Shown one piece after another: positions 53,214-62,218 of a stretch of DNA of 64,000 bases (its first letter is position 1; every line of letters begins with the position of its first letter). A program made the translations under genes and the position numbers. This DNA comes from Anaeropeptidivorans aminofermentans (GTDB taxonomy: Bacteria > Bacillota > Clostridia > Lachnospirales > UBA5962): assembly GCF_940670685.1 (NCBI RefSeq), contig NZ_OW711693.1, positions 1,550,001 to 1,614,000 of the forward strand. Direction: 5' to 3'. A model generated the notes under the pieces. The model saw only the letters and a list, made by a program, of their open reading frames with translations, was not told the origin of the DNA and searched no databases.

Positions 53214-54353
53214 GTGTTTGCTATAAAAGCAATGGTTTATAAAGGAATTAAGAATATCAGATTATCTGATGCCAAAGACCCTATTATTGAAAATTACGAA
53301 GATATTATTATTAAAGTGACGTCAACTTCTATATGCGGTTCGGACCTGCATTTACTCCACGGTTTTATCCCTAATTTGCAGATGGGCACCGTTATAGGAC
53401 ACGAAGCTATGGGGATTGTAGAAGAAACAGGAAAAAGAGTAACTAAAATAAAAAAAGGAGACAGGGTAATTGTTCCCTTTCCGGTATCCTGCGGCCATTG
53501 CTGGTTTTGTAAACATGATTTATCAAGCCAATGCGATAATTCCAATGATTTCGGTGAAAGCGGAGGGGTTTTTGGATACGGTGACACTTTCGGCGGCTAT
53601 GACGGCGGGCAGGCTGAATATTTAAGAGTGCCTTACGCTAATTTCGGACCGAGAATCATAGAGGAATCTCTTACAGATGAGCAAGTGCTCTTTGCTACGG
53701 ATATTCTGCCGACGGCCTATTGGGGAATAGAATCTGCGGGTGTTAAGCAGGGGGATACAGTTGTGGTTCTGGGCTGCGGCCCTGTAGGGCAATTGGCGCA
53801 GAAATTCGCCTGGCTAAAAGGGGCTGAAAGGGTCATAGCCGTTGATAATATACCTTATAGGCTCCAGCATGCCCAAAAATATAATAAAGCAGAAGTAATT
53901 AATTTCGATGATTATGATAATACAGGAGCATATATAAAAGAAATAACCAAAGGCGGAGCAGATGCGGTGATAGACTGTGTAGGCATGGAAGGAAAGATGA
54001 CTGCAGTTGAGAAGATTGAAACCGTCCTGAGGCTTCAAGGTGGGTCAAAATCAGCTATTGAGATTGCCTCTCTATGTGTCAGAAAGGGCGGCACGATTAT
54101 GCTTGTAGGAGTTTACGGGGCAAAATATAATGCCTTTCCTTTAGGAGAATTGTTTTCGAGAAATATAACCTTAAAAATGGGTCAGTGCCCTGCGCACTCT
54201 TATGTTGACCCTGTTTTAAAAATGATAGAAGATAGAAAAATTGACGCTACAGATATTATTACCCATACCATGCCTTTATCAGATGGGGATAAAGCATATG
54301 ATATTTTTGAAAAAAGGCAGGATAACTGTATTAAAGTAATTTTAAAGCCATAG
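53214..54353 (+). CDS. Zinc-dependent alcohol dehydrogenase family protein
   Basis: A 379-residue MDR enzyme. The catalytic zinc set is C41 in SICGSDLH and H63-E64 in GHEAMG; the structural zinc loop is CGHCWFCKHDLSSQC; NAD binding is VVLGCGPVGQLAQ. It resembles the formaldehyde dehydrogenase/sorbitol dehydrogenase group. The start is unusual: family members begin M-K-A-M-V, but here that first codon is ATA at 53223, seven bases after AGAGGGTG. I therefore give the GTG at 53214 as a formal start; the ATG at 53232 is 16 bases from the site. It lies 116 bases after the hydroxylase operon and may oxidise a product alcohol or aldehyde. Confidence 0.85.
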   Translation: MFAIKAMVYKGIKNIRLSDAKDPIIENYEDIIIKVTSTSICGSDLHLLHGFIPNLQMGTVIGHEAMGIVEETGKRVTKIKKGDRVIVPFPVSCGHCWFCKHDLSSQCDNSNDFGESGGVFGYGDTFGGYDGGQAEYLRVPYANFGPRIIEESLTDEQVLFATDILPTAYWGIESAGVKQGDTVVVLGCGPVGQLAQKFAWLKGAERVIAVDNIPYRLQHAQKYNKAEVINFDDYDNTGAYIKEITKGGADAVIDCVGMEGKMTAVEKIETVLRLQGGSKSAIEIASLCVRKGGTIMLVGVYGAKYNAFPLGELFSRNITLKMGQCPAHSYVDPVLKMIEDRKIDATDIITHTMPLSDGDKAYDIFEKRQDNCIKVILKP

Positions 54354-54386
54354 ATTAATATAATTAAATCTTCAGGATTAAGAGAT

Positions 54387-54434
54387 AAAAAGCAAGATGA
54401 AACCTAAATTCATATCAGGTTTATCTTGCTTTTT
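54387..54434 (+). terminator. Terminator of the alcohol dehydrogenase gene
   Basis: AAAAAGCAAGATGAAACCT pairs with AGGTTTATCTTGCTTTTT (one bulge), with the T run at the end. It may act in both directions and also serve the small minus-strand gene. Confidence 0.8.
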
Positions 54435-54473
54435 ACATGATTTTACAACCTAAATGAGTTCAATTAAGAAAAA

Positions 54474-54584
54474 TTATCTTTCTTGTTCATTTTGGTTCTT
54501 ATTGCTCTGCTGATTCTGCTGGTTCTGTTGCTTCTGCTTATTCTGCTGATTTTGCTTATTCTGCTGATTTTGTTTATTTTCCAT
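54474..54584 (-). CDS. Small Gln/Asn/Lys-rich protein (36 residues)
   Basis: Too short for usual gene finding, but it has a strong ribosome site: GTTAGGAGGGTTAAAAGA precedes ATG (54582-54584). The product begins MENKQNQQNKQNQQNK, is built from N-K-Q/N-Q-Q units and is almost free of hydrophobic residues. Such composition recalls gamma-type small acid-soluble spore proteins and other small Q/N-rich spore proteins, but it lacks a clear repeat motif of SASP-gamma, so the match is by composition only. The spaced QQN units suggest growth by slippage. It would probably be disordered. Confidence 0.65.
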   Translation of the reverse strand: MENKQNQQNKQNQQNKQKQQNQQNQQSNKNQNEQER

Positions 54585-54722
54585 TCTTTTAACCCTCCTA
54601 ACCTAAGTCATTTGCAATAATAGTTTGTACATAAAAACAGGGTTTTATACACTTTTCTATTTTTTGAATAAAAATAACTATTAAATAGCAAAATATTGGC
54701 ATGTTAAAAATGGAGGGCGCCT

Positions 54723-55889
54723 ATGCTTTTAATAAAAAACGGAAGAGTTCACACAATGTGCAAAGAAGGAACGGAAAAATGCGATATTTTAATCAATGAA
54801 GGAAAGTTTATAAAAATAGCAAAAAACATCAGTATTTCCGGTGAAGAATTAGAAACAATCGATGCGTCGGGCCTTAATATATATCCCGGATTTGTAGAGG
54901 CCCATAGCCATATAGGAATATCCGAAGAAAAGATAGGGATTGCGGGTAATGACTGCAACGAGTCTACGAACCCCATTACGCCAAAATTAAGAGCCATTGA
55001 TGCTATAAATCCGATGGACAGTGCTTTTCATTCAGCTCTTTCTGTCGGCATCACTACGGTTATGACCGGCCCCGGAAGCTCTAATCCCATCGGCGGACAA
55101 TTTGCCTGCATAAAAACAGACGGCAGAAGGATTGATGATATGATTGTAAAGGCGCCTGCGGCAATGAAAATTGCATTTGGTGAAAATCCAAAAACTGCTT
55201 ACGGAGATAATGGAAACACGCCTATAACTCGAATGGGTATCGCATCTTTAATACGGGAAGAACTGCAAAAGGCCATGGATTATTATCATGAAAAAAACAG
55301 TGACAATGGTGATTTTAAAATAGATTATAATTATGAGCCGTATCTTCCGCTGTTTTCACAAGATATGCCTTTAAAAGCCCATGTCCATAGGCTTGATGAT
55401 ATTTTTACGGCTATCCGTATTGCGAAAGAATTTAATTTGTTATTAACATTAGATCATTGCACCGAAGGCCATTTAGACGCTGAAGAGATTGCTCAATCAG
55501 GTTTTCCGGCAATTGTAGGGCCGTCATTATCTTCCCGCAGTAAACTGGAAATTGAAAACGGAGACTTTAAAACACCGGGGGTGCTTAAAAAGGCGGGGGT
55601 TCGCGTGGCTATTACAACGGATCACCCTGTTACCCGGATTCAATATCTTCCCATTTGTGCAGGATTAGCGGCTAAAGAGGGATTAGGAAGAGAAAATGCC
55701 CTTCGGGCAATTACAATAGATGCCGCAATCATTTTAGGGATTTCAGACCGTGTAGGCAGTATTGAAGTAGGAAAAGATGCTGATTTAGTAATTTATAAAG
55801 GGGATCCGTTAGAAATTATGGGCAGTGCGGTCTGTACGGTTATAAACGGGAAAATTGCTTTCAATAAATTAAATCATAATGAGGATTAA
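54723..55889 (+). CDS. Metal-dependent amidohydrolase (second copy)
   Basis: A 388-residue amidohydrolase of the same HutI/COG1228 type as the gene at 42.3-43.4 kb. Ligands are H61 and H63 in GFVEAHSHIG, His in KAHVHRLDDI and LDHCTEGH, and Asp in AITTDHPVTR; IDAAIILGISDRVGSIEVGKDADL closes the barrel. GGAGGG precedes the ATG. It is a single-gene unit between the alcohol dehydrogenase and a convergent HAD gene, with no transporter of its own. The sequence differs enough from its relative for a different substrate, which is unknown. Confidence 0.85.
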   Translation: MLLIKNGRVHTMCKEGTEKCDILINEGKFIKIAKNISISGEELETIDASGLNIYPGFVEAHSHIGISEEKIGIAGNDCNESTNPITPKLRAIDAINPMDSAFHSALSVGITTVMTGPGSSNPIGGQFACIKTDGRRIDDMIVKAPAAMKIAFGENPKTAYGDNGNTPITRMGIASLIREELQKAMDYYHEKNSDNGDFKIDYNYEPYLPLFSQDMPLKAHVHRLDDIFTAIRIAKEFNLLLTLDHCTEGHLDAEEIAQSGFPAIVGPSLSSRSKLEIENGDFKTPGVLKKAGVRVAITTDHPVTRIQYLPICAGLAAKEGLGRENALRAITIDAAIILGISDRVGSIEVGKDADLVIYKGDPLEIMGSAVCTVINGKIAFNKLNHNED

Positions 55890-55995
55890 TAAAATCATTC
55901 AGGCAGCAGTTTTAATATGAATAGCTATATTCTTATTTCATAGTTTGCAGAAGGATTAAGCAGGTTTTTAATGTAACCATAGTCCGCTATGCCTG

Positions 55996-56649
55996 TTAGG
56001 TATTTGCTATATAATCTTTAACGGAGAATAAGCTTTCCATTCGGCCTATTAAATAAGGAGAAGATATATGACTGAGTTCTTGCATATCAGGGATAGCAAT
56101 TACATTAATTTGAGCTGCTTCACATGCTCTTATGCCGTTTACGGAGTCTTCAAGGGCAATGCATCTTTCTTTGTTTAAATTGCCTTTTTCTAAGGCCTCA
56201 TTATATAAATCAGGTGCCGGCTTTCCTTTTTTATAAGATGCGCCGGCTATGATATCTTCAAAGCGTTCAAATAAACCTGCCCTTTTAAGAAAGAGATGAG
56301 CTCTTTCCTCATAAGTTGAAGTAACAACAAACTTTCTTATGGCTTTTTTATCAAGAAAGTCTAAGAGCTCTATTGCACCGGGCTTTATGAGTATGCCTTT
56401 TTCATCAATATACCGTTTAAATATTTTATTTTTTTCGGCCATAAGAAGGTCAAAATCAGCATCTTCGCCGTATATTTTCTTTAAAACAAGCCTGGTTTCT
56501 CCGCCGGAACCGCAGACGGTTGATTTAAATCCTTCTATATCCATTTGTTTATTATCCCGTTTGATTTTTTCTTCCCAGCATTTTATATGTAAACGTTCAG
56601 TATCAAGAAGCAATCCGTCCATATCGAATAATACCGCCTGCAATTTCAT
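55996..56649 (-). CDS. HAD-family phosphatase, beta-phosphoglucomutase-like
   Basis: A 217-residue HAD hydrolase. The nucleophile Asp is in VLFDMDGLLLDTERLH, with motif II VVTSTYEER, the Lys in KKGKPAPDLYNEA and the acidic motif IV in IALEDSVNGIRAC. The helical cap lies between motifs I and II. AAGGACGGA fixes the start at 56649. It is downstream of the PTS operon in the same direction, with a terminator between them, and may dephosphorylate a sugar phosphate from that pathway. Confidence 0.87.
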   Translation of the reverse strand: MKLQAVLFDMDGLLLDTERLHIKCWEEKIKRDNKQMDIEGFKSTVCGSGGETRLVLKKIYGEDADFDLLMAEKNKIFKRYIDEKGILIKPGAIELLDFLDKKAIRKFVVTSTYEERAHLFLKRAGLFERFEDIIAGASYKKGKPAPDLYNEALEKGNLNKERCIALEDSVNGIRACEAAQINVIAIPDMQELSHISSPYLIGRMESLFSVKDYIANT

Positions 56650-56696
56650 ATAAATCCGTCCTTTCACAAAAATTGTTGTAAGTATCATTAAATTTT

Positions 56697-56727
56697 AAAG
56701 CGCCTCCGGTTAAGCCAAAGGCGCTTA
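56697..56727 (-). terminator. Terminator between the PTS operon and the HAD gene
   Basis: AAGCGCCT and AAGGCGCTT pair across a 13-base loop just past the IID stop; on the minus strand a weak T-rich tail follows. Confidence 0.65.
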
Positions 56728-56733
56728 AAATAT

Positions 56734-57567
56734 CTATCCCAACGGAGGGAACATGCCCTCAAGCCATGCAAGAACAAAGGCCATTACAAACAGAATAATC
56801 ATTACGGTTGTAGTTTTCTTTCCTTTTCTGACAAAGGAAAAGCATAAAAATGCAAGACCGAGGGGAAGAAGGTTTGGCGCTATCTGGTCAAATATAGACT
56901 GAATTGATAAAGTCTGGTGATTGCCAAGGTCAAAGGTTAGGGTGGTGGAGAACTTTATCATTGCAGAAATCATGCACCCAACTACCGTTGCTCCAAGGAT
57001 TTTTGCGGCTGTAGTAAAATTATCTAAAAGACCGCCTTCGGTAGCGCTTTCCATAAAGGATAAACCTTGGGTATATCCGATTTTAAGACCGTGATATCGA
57101 ACCAGCCAGTGAGGAATATTATGTATCAGAAGAAAGAATATAGGGCCTAAAATATTGCCCTGCATACAGAAGGCTAAACCGATACCTAGACCGATGGTTC
57201 TTAATGTTCCCCAGAATATGGAATCGCCGATGCCGGAGAGGGGCCCCATCAGAGCTGTTTTAACCGCATTGATGGAGGAAGTGTCAAATTCCTTGTGGGC
57301 GGCGGCTTCTTCTTCCATGGAAACGACAATGCCTTGAACAAAGGTTGTACATTGCGGTGTTATATTATAAAAAGTAACGTGGCGTTTAAGCGCTTCTTTA
57401 TATCCTTCAGGGTCATCTTTGTATATTCTTTTAAGATGGGGAATCATTGAAAAGCCGAAACCGATTCCCTGCTGCCTTTCATAATTAAAGCAGCCCTGTA
57501 AACCGCATGAGCGCCAGAAACCGCTCATAAATTCCTTTTTATCCATGTTGCCTATAAAATTACCCAT
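56734..57567 (-). CDS. Mannose-family PTS, component IID
   Basis: A 277-residue EIID. The family features are the N-terminal SGFWRSCGLQGCFNYERQQGIGF, MIPHLKRIY, MGPLSGIGDSIFWGTLR and four membrane segments toward the C-terminus. It forms the membrane channel with IIC. GGGG precedes the ATG, and 16 bases separate it from IIC. Order in the operon is SIS-IIA-IIB-IIC-IID. Confidence 0.93.
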   Translation of the reverse strand: MGNFIGNMDKKEFMSGFWRSCGLQGCFNYERQQGIGFGFSMIPHLKRIYKDDPEGYKEALKRHVTFYNITPQCTTFVQGIVVSMEEEAAAHKEFDTSSINAVKTALMGPLSGIGDSIFWGTLRTIGLGIGLAFCMQGNILGPIFFLLIHNIPHWLVRYHGLKIGYTQGLSFMESATEGGLLDNFTTAAKILGATVVGCMISAMIKFSTTLTFDLGNHQTLSIQSIFDQIAPNLLPLGLAFLCFSFVRKGKKTTTVMIILFVMAFVLAWLEGMFPPLG

Positions 57568-57583
57568 TCATATCACCCCTTCT

Positions 57584-58324
57584 TTATGCGGATTGCTTTT
57601 TACGAACAGTGTTATAGTAGATGACTGCAATGATTAAACCAATTGCTGCAACACCCAGTGAATTCAGACCTAAATATGCCGCAAGTACAAAGCCCAAGAA
57701 CATATACGGCATACTTTCGCCGTCTATAATATAGTTCATTAAAAGGGCGATACCTAAAGCCGGAAGCATACTGGAGGCTTTATTAAGACCGTTAAGCACA
57801 ACAGGAGGAATCCAGTTGATAATGGCTTCAACAGGGCCTTGTCCGTAATATGTTGCAAGAAACATAGGAACGAAATATACAATAAAGAACATAAAAATAC
57901 CGTACCAGAAATATCTGTCGATTGCCTTGGCGTCTCCCCTTTCAGCAGCCGCATCACAGCGAGGGTTGAAAATATTATTAATAATACGGGGAATAATACC
58001 GCAAGGCTGGAATAAAAGCGCTATGGGCATGGAAAGGGCGATTGCTGCCTCAGGCTCGAGATTTGAACTGATTGCAAAGAACACTGCGAGAATGGTACCA
58101 GCCGAAGAGTTTGGAAGACTGGTTGCGCCGATACCTACAAACCCCATAAATATGAGCTGTAAAGTTGCCCCCATAATAAGCCCTGTCTGCAAATCACCCA
58201 TAATAAGGCCAACCAGTGCAGCTTCAACAATAGGCGTATTCATTAAGTTCTGACCGAAAAGGCGGCCGTCGATAATACCTAAAACATGAACTAAAGCCAC
58301 GAAAATACATTGAATTGCGTGCAT
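57584..58324 (-). CDS. Mannose-family PTS, component IIC
   Basis: A 246-residue membrane protein with about seven hydrophobic segments and the IIC signature GLIMGDLQTGLIMGATLQLIFMG. It determines sugar specificity together with IID. GGTG precedes the ATG. It is followed by IID. Confidence 0.93.
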   Translation of the reverse strand: MHAIQCIFVALVHVLGIIDGRLFGQNLMNTPIVEAALVGLIMGDLQTGLIMGATLQLIFMGFVGIGATSLPNSSAGTILAVFFAISSNLEPEAAIALSMPIALLFQPCGIIPRIINNIFNPRCDAAAERGDAKAIDRYFWYGIFMFFIVYFVPMFLATYYGQGPVEAIINWIPPVVLNGLNKASSMLPALGIALLMNYIIDGESMPYMFLGFVLAAYLGLNSLGVAAIGLIIAVIYYNTVRKKQSA

Positions 58325-58346
58325 ATCTTCACCATCCTTTTAAAGG

Positions 58347-58838
58347 CTATTTATTTTTCTCATAGGTTTGTTTTATTTCTGTAAAACTCATTTTGTCTTT
58401 GCTGGGTATATCCTGTGAAAATACGTTCTTTCCGCTGTTATGCATCTCTTCCAGAGATAAAATATCTGCTTCCTCAACAAAAATCTGCCTTGAAATAGAT
58501 ACCTTTCCTTCTGCATGGCGTATTCCGCCTAAATTAATATCGGATACACTGTCGCAGGCTTTTGCAATTTGAGCGGCATTTTGGCAGTTGGCGGTAACAA
58601 TCATAATCTTTTTCTTACTGTTTGCAGGATTATTTACATAGGCAATAGCATTTTCAACAGTGAGAACTTCCATAGAAACGCCGGAAGGCTTTCCTACATT
58701 TAGTGTCATTTTGAGCATTGCATTGCCGGCATGCTTATCATCAGCCACAACAATGGTGTCTGATTCAACTGCCTTTACCCAATACACGGCCACCTGACCA
58801 TGTATGAGTCTATCGTCAATTCTCAGCAATTTTACCAT
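58347..58838 (-). CDS. Mannose-family PTS, component IIB
   Basis: A 163-residue cytosolic IIB. The phosphorylated histidine is H13 in LRIDDRLIHGQVAVYW, the fixed motif of this family. It receives phosphate from IIA and passes it to the incoming sugar. Full length and intact. Confidence 0.93.
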   Translation of the reverse strand: MVKLLRIDDRLIHGQVAVYWVKAVESDTIVVADDKHAGNAMLKMTLNVGKPSGVSMEVLTVENAIAYVNNPANSKKKIMIVTANCQNAAQIAKACDSVSDINLGGIRHAEGKVSISRQIFVEEADILSLEEMHNSGKNVFSQDIPSKDKMSFTEIKQTYEKNK

Positions 58839-58878
58839 AACATCTCTCCCCTCAATAAATATTATATTATTATGACCT

Positions 58879-59283
58879 TTACATACTCTCTAAAAGGTCA
58901 TTCATATACTGAATTGTCTGGGCACTTTGCTGAAGGGCAAATCTAATCGCATCCTTCGGGTTTTCTTCCATGGGATTCATCATGATTTCAAGCAGAAGAG
59001 CAAAGTTTACACCGCTTATAACATGCAGGTTTTTATACTCCTCCATAAAGGGTATTGCCGCCTGTGTGGTGCTTCCTGCGGGAATGTCCGTCATTAAAAT
59101 AATAATATCTTCAGGATTTGCCTTATCAAGTTCAGCTTTGATTTTACCTTTCACTGTTTCAACAGAATCTGCCGGATACATGGGAATTGCTGAAAAAGCC
59201 TTATCGTCTCCGCAGATGACATCATATGCCGACTGAAACCCTATGCAAAGTTCCCCATGGGTAAGCATCATTACTCTTTTCAT
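58879..59283 (-). CDS. Mannose-family PTS, component IIA
   Basis: A 134-residue IIA. The phosphorylated histidine is H9 in MLTHGEL, and the IILMTDIPAGSTTQAAI segment is typical. The ATG at 59283 lies six bases after GGTGAG; a TTG immediately upstream is less likely. It accepts phosphate from HPr; a His-containing HPr must lie outside the window, since the HPr-like protein here lacks that residue. Confidence 0.9.
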   Translation of the reverse strand: MKRVMMLTHGELCIGFQSAYDVICGDDKAFSAIPMYPADSVETVKGKIKAELDKANPEDIIILMTDIPAGSTTQAAIPFMEEYKNLHVISGVNFALLLEIMMNPMEENPKDAIRFALQQSAQTIQYMNDLLESM

Positions 59284-59300
59284 CAACAGCTCACCGCCTT

Positions 59301-60374
59301 CTAAGCTTTTGTTTTTACGATTTGCGAAAATCTATGGTTATATACGGTAATAGCGGTAATTCTTAAATCATCGCATACGAAGCTTGAAATAAACTGAAAA
59401 GGAATTACAAATAACATGGGAAGGAGAAAAGAACAGGCTTTAAAATCTATATTTAATACATTTTTTCCTGAATATCCCGGAGAATTTGTTATTAAGTAGA
59501 CCCTGTCGGTAAGTTCCTTTGTAGCCTCATATATCTGCATATTTCTGTCATGCATTATATGATCAAGGTCAACAATGAAAACGGCATGGTCTTTTTTCAC
59601 TTCATAAACCGGTCCGTGCAGAAATTCTTCTGTTTCGTAAGAGTTAGAAGGAATGCCGATAGTTTCCTCAATTTTAAGGGCGCCTTCCGTAGCAACGCCA
59701 TAGGCGGGGCCTATGCCTGTTGTCATAACACGCTTCATTGAGTAAAAGTCTTCTTTATTTGCTTCGTAAAAAGCTTTGCATTTTTCTCTTACGATAGGCA
59801 TCTCATCAATAAGCCTATCGATTTCAGCCATTCTTTTATCATATTTATCCTGGGGATAAGTTCCGCTTTTTAATCCTGCCTCTAAAGCAAAGAGGATAAA
59901 GAAAAGGGTTGACGAGGGAACGCCCCTGCAAACAAAAACATCATCTCCCGGGCCATATGTACCGTACTCAAGAACATTTTCACAGTATTGGCTTATGGGG
60001 CTTCCCGGATGCATGGATATTGCCACTACATCATTTCCCCATTCCTTAGCCTTTTTCACTGCGTCAATTGTATTGGTGCTTTTACCGCTTTGAGACATAC
60101 AGATAATTAGAGCATCCTCATGGAATTTATAGTCGTATTTTGCATAGGTAACTGAATTAATACAGGTAACTCTTACATTTAAGTAAGCTTCCATAGCGTA
60201 TTTTGAGCAGCTGGCAATATTAAAAGAAGAACCGGAAGCAACCATTACAATTTCCTTATAGGGCTTTGCCAAATAAATATCTGTTAGCTTGCTTACATAT
60301 TTGTCACGCTTTTCATAAAGATTTCTGCAGGTTTCAGGTGCTTCCATGATGCTGTCAATCATCCACTTTTTCAA
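59301..60374 (-). CDS. SIS-domain sugar-phosphate deglycase/isomerase (FrlB/GfrF-like)
   Basis: A 357-residue protein with two SIS domains. The first has MVASGSSFNIASCSKYAMEA and CMSQSGKSTNTIDAVKKA, and the second has TGIGPAYGVATEGALKIEETIGIPSNSYETEEFLHGPVYEV, the Glu/His pattern of GlmS isomerase and fructosamine-6-phosphate deglycases. No N-terminal glutaminase domain is present. It is the first gene of a mannose-family PTS operon, the arrangement of glucoselysine/fructoselysine (gfr-type) pathways, so cleavage of an imported phosphorylated Amadori compound or amino sugar is the best guess. The start is TTG after GGAGATGA. Confidence 0.85.
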   Translation of the reverse strand: MKKWMIDSIMEAPETCRNLYEKRDKYVSKLTDIYLAKPYKEIVMVASGSSFNIASCSKYAMEAYLNVRVTCINSVTYAKYDYKFHEDALIICMSQSGKSTNTIDAVKKAKEWGNDVVAISMHPGSPISQYCENVLEYGTYGPGDDVFVCRGVPSSTLFFILFALEAGLKSGTYPQDKYDKRMAEIDRLIDEMPIVREKCKAFYEANKEDFYSMKRVMTTGIGPAYGVATEGALKIEETIGIPSNSYETEEFLHGPVYEVKKDHAVFIVDLDHIMHDRNMQIYEATKELTDRVYLITNSPGYSGKNVLNIDFKACSFLLPMLFVIPFQFISSFVCDDLRITAITVYNHRFSQIVKTKA

Positions 60375-60529
60375 ATAATCATCTCCTTATTGATATACAT
60401 ATACATATTTTAATAATGCATATACTTTATGAATACATTATATACTATATTTCGATTAATTCAATATGTATCCGCATTATTTGTCAATATGACATATTTA
60501 TCGACAAACTTAAGTATCAAGCCAAAATA

Positions 60530-60564
60530 AAACCCAGCTAAATCAAATAGATTCAGCTGGGTTT
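60530..60564 (-). terminator. Terminator of the GntR gene
   Basis: AAACCCAGCTAAATC and GATTCAGCTGGGTTT pair with one mismatch; on the minus strand TTTTATTTT follows. Confidence 0.8.
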
Positions 60565-60597
60565 ATGCTAATTGCAATATTTGCTTTTTTGTAAATA

Positions 60598-61365
60598 TTA
60601 TATAAAAGGCGTCTCTGTATCTGCCGATATACAGCCTACATTAAATGTATAGGCAAACTTAGAACTTATATAGTATGTTTCTACATATTCAAAAGCCAGT
60701 TTTTCAGATGTATAAGAAACATGGGCATTTCTGAGTAAAGCAATATTGTTAATGCCAAGCAGTTCTTTTTGTGTATCATCTGGGATATGGGCCGTCATTT
60801 TATGGGCCGCTCCGTCGTTTCTTATACCTAATGACTCAAGGTATTCTGCCAAGGAATTGTTAAGTGCATTAATATCCATTGCCGGGACAATCTTTGTCGG
60901 TATATATGTATAGCTTAACGCTATAGGGTCACCGTCTCCCGTTCTAAGCCGTATAAAAAAATGTATAAAGTCTTCATCATCAAGATTAAGGTATTTTGCA
61001 ATGGTAGGAACTTCTTTTCCGGTTATTACTTTATACTCAATTAGCTTTGAACCGGGCTTCATACCGGCAGAAAGCATGTCTCTGCTGAAGCTTCTCCTTG
61101 CAGCTATGCTTTTTACAACAACATTGGTCTTTACAAAGGAACCCTTTCCCGGTATACGCTCTATATATCCTTCCTGGGCCAGATTAATAAGTGCTTTACT
61201 AACCGTAAGACGGCCGATATTAAACTTCTCGCTTAGCTGAATTTCTGTTTCTATCTGATCCCCCCGTTTTAACTTGCCTGATTTTATACCGTCCAATATA
61301 TAATTTTCTATGACTTTATATTTTGGAATCTCTTTTATTATTTCCTTTTCATCTTTTATATCCAT
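60598..61365 (-). CDS. GntR/HutC-family regulator with UTRA domain
   Basis: A 255-residue repressor. The winged helix (residues about 15-85) has YKVIENYILDGIKSG, QLSEKFNIGRLTVSKALINL and the wing YIERIPGKGSFVK; the UTRA domain follows (RSFSRDMLSAGMKPGSKLI and IALSYTYIP). The ATG at 61365 follows GGAG by eight bases. It lies directly upstream of the PTS operon, so it probably controls it, with the phosphorylated sugar as effector. AT-rich ATATGTATATGTATAT segments before the SIS gene and near its own start are operator candidates. Confidence 0.9.
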   Translation of the reverse strand: MDIKDEKEIIKEIPKYKVIENYILDGIKSGKLKRGDQIETEIQLSEKFNIGRLTVSKALINLAQEGYIERIPGKGSFVKTNVVVKSIAARRSFSRDMLSAGMKPGSKLIEYKVITGKEVPTIAKYLNLDDEDFIHFFIRLRTGDGDPIALSYTYIPTKIVPAMDINALNNSLAEYLESLGIRNDGAAHKMTAHIPDDTQKELLGINNIALLRNAHVSYTSEKLAFEYVETYYISSKFAYTFNVGCISADTETPFI

Positions 61366-61520
61366 ATACAAATCTCCTTAAATATATATATGTAATACCA
61401 GTTTAACAATTTATTTGTATTATTACAATAGTCTAAAGATATGAATTACTAAAATTATTATGGTCATCTGTGTGTTTAATTAAGAGTTTAACTTACATTT
61501 ATTTATAGTTCAGCAAATGA

Positions 61521-61546
61521 AAAACGCCTTGAATGAAAGGCGTTTT
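61521..61546. terminator. Orphan terminator-like hairpin
   Basis: AAAACGCCTT pairs with AAAGGCGTTTT across a five-base loop. No gene ends near it on either strand. Confidence 0.55.
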
Positions 61547-62046
61547 AAGAATAATTATTTATATTAAGCAAGTCTTAAAATGATACAAATGAAAGCTATA
61601 TAAGCGACAGCTTATAAATTATAAATTTTAGCTTCTACACTGATGCATGATTTTCAGAAGAAAGGTAGTATCATTATCAATTATATGATGCACATTATAA
61701 TTTATTATTCCATGGCGCCTATATTCAGATTGATTTTATTAACAGTGTACTATAATTATTTTTAAATTATAACATATATATAAATAATTAACAAGAAATG
61801 TAAAAACACAGCATTTTGTGTCATTATAGAAATCATAATTTTTGATAATAGATTGAAAAAAATCTGCTTACAGAAAAGGGGCAGAGGAAAATCTGCCACT
61901 GCCCGAAATCCGGCGGCGACAATCACAGAAATAGGAAAGCAGACGGATGCAGTATGCTGCGCCTAAAGGCAGATTCCATTCGATGTGTCATCAGCCATAG
62001 AATCTTACTGTGTTGGAGAATCTAAAAAGAAGGAATTTTATTAAAA

Positions 62047-62076
62047 AACCTGCTGAATTCACAGCTTCAGCAGGTT
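62047..62076 (-). terminator. Terminator of the right-hand RpiR gene
   Basis: AACCTGCTGAA and TTCAGCAGGTT pair; the minus strand continues TTTTTTAAT. It lies 143 bases past the RpiR stop. Confidence 0.75.
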
Positions 62077-62218
62077 AATTACAATTTTTATTATAGGCAG
62101 ACTTCATTGCTTATGTTTTATGTCCTAAATGAACGATTGTCACCAAATGAGCTGTTTTCTAAATCCTATAAAAATATAGGTCTGATACGCGTCCTTAAAA
62201 AGATTCATCTTACGATAT

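Larger units (their letters stand above)
54354..54722. other. Intergenic region with terminator and a small gene
   Basis: It contains the alcohol dehydrogenase terminator (54387-54434) and a 36-residue Gln/Asn-rich gene on the minus strand (54474-54584). The rest is promoter space for the following amidohydrolase. Confidence 0.65.
61366..62218. other. Intergenic region with two terminators and a GC-richer patch
   Basis: About 850 bases with no gene. The stretch 61870-62020 is richer in GC than its surroundings and may be a coding remnant; I cannot assign it. The rest is AT-rich. Confidence 0.5.
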
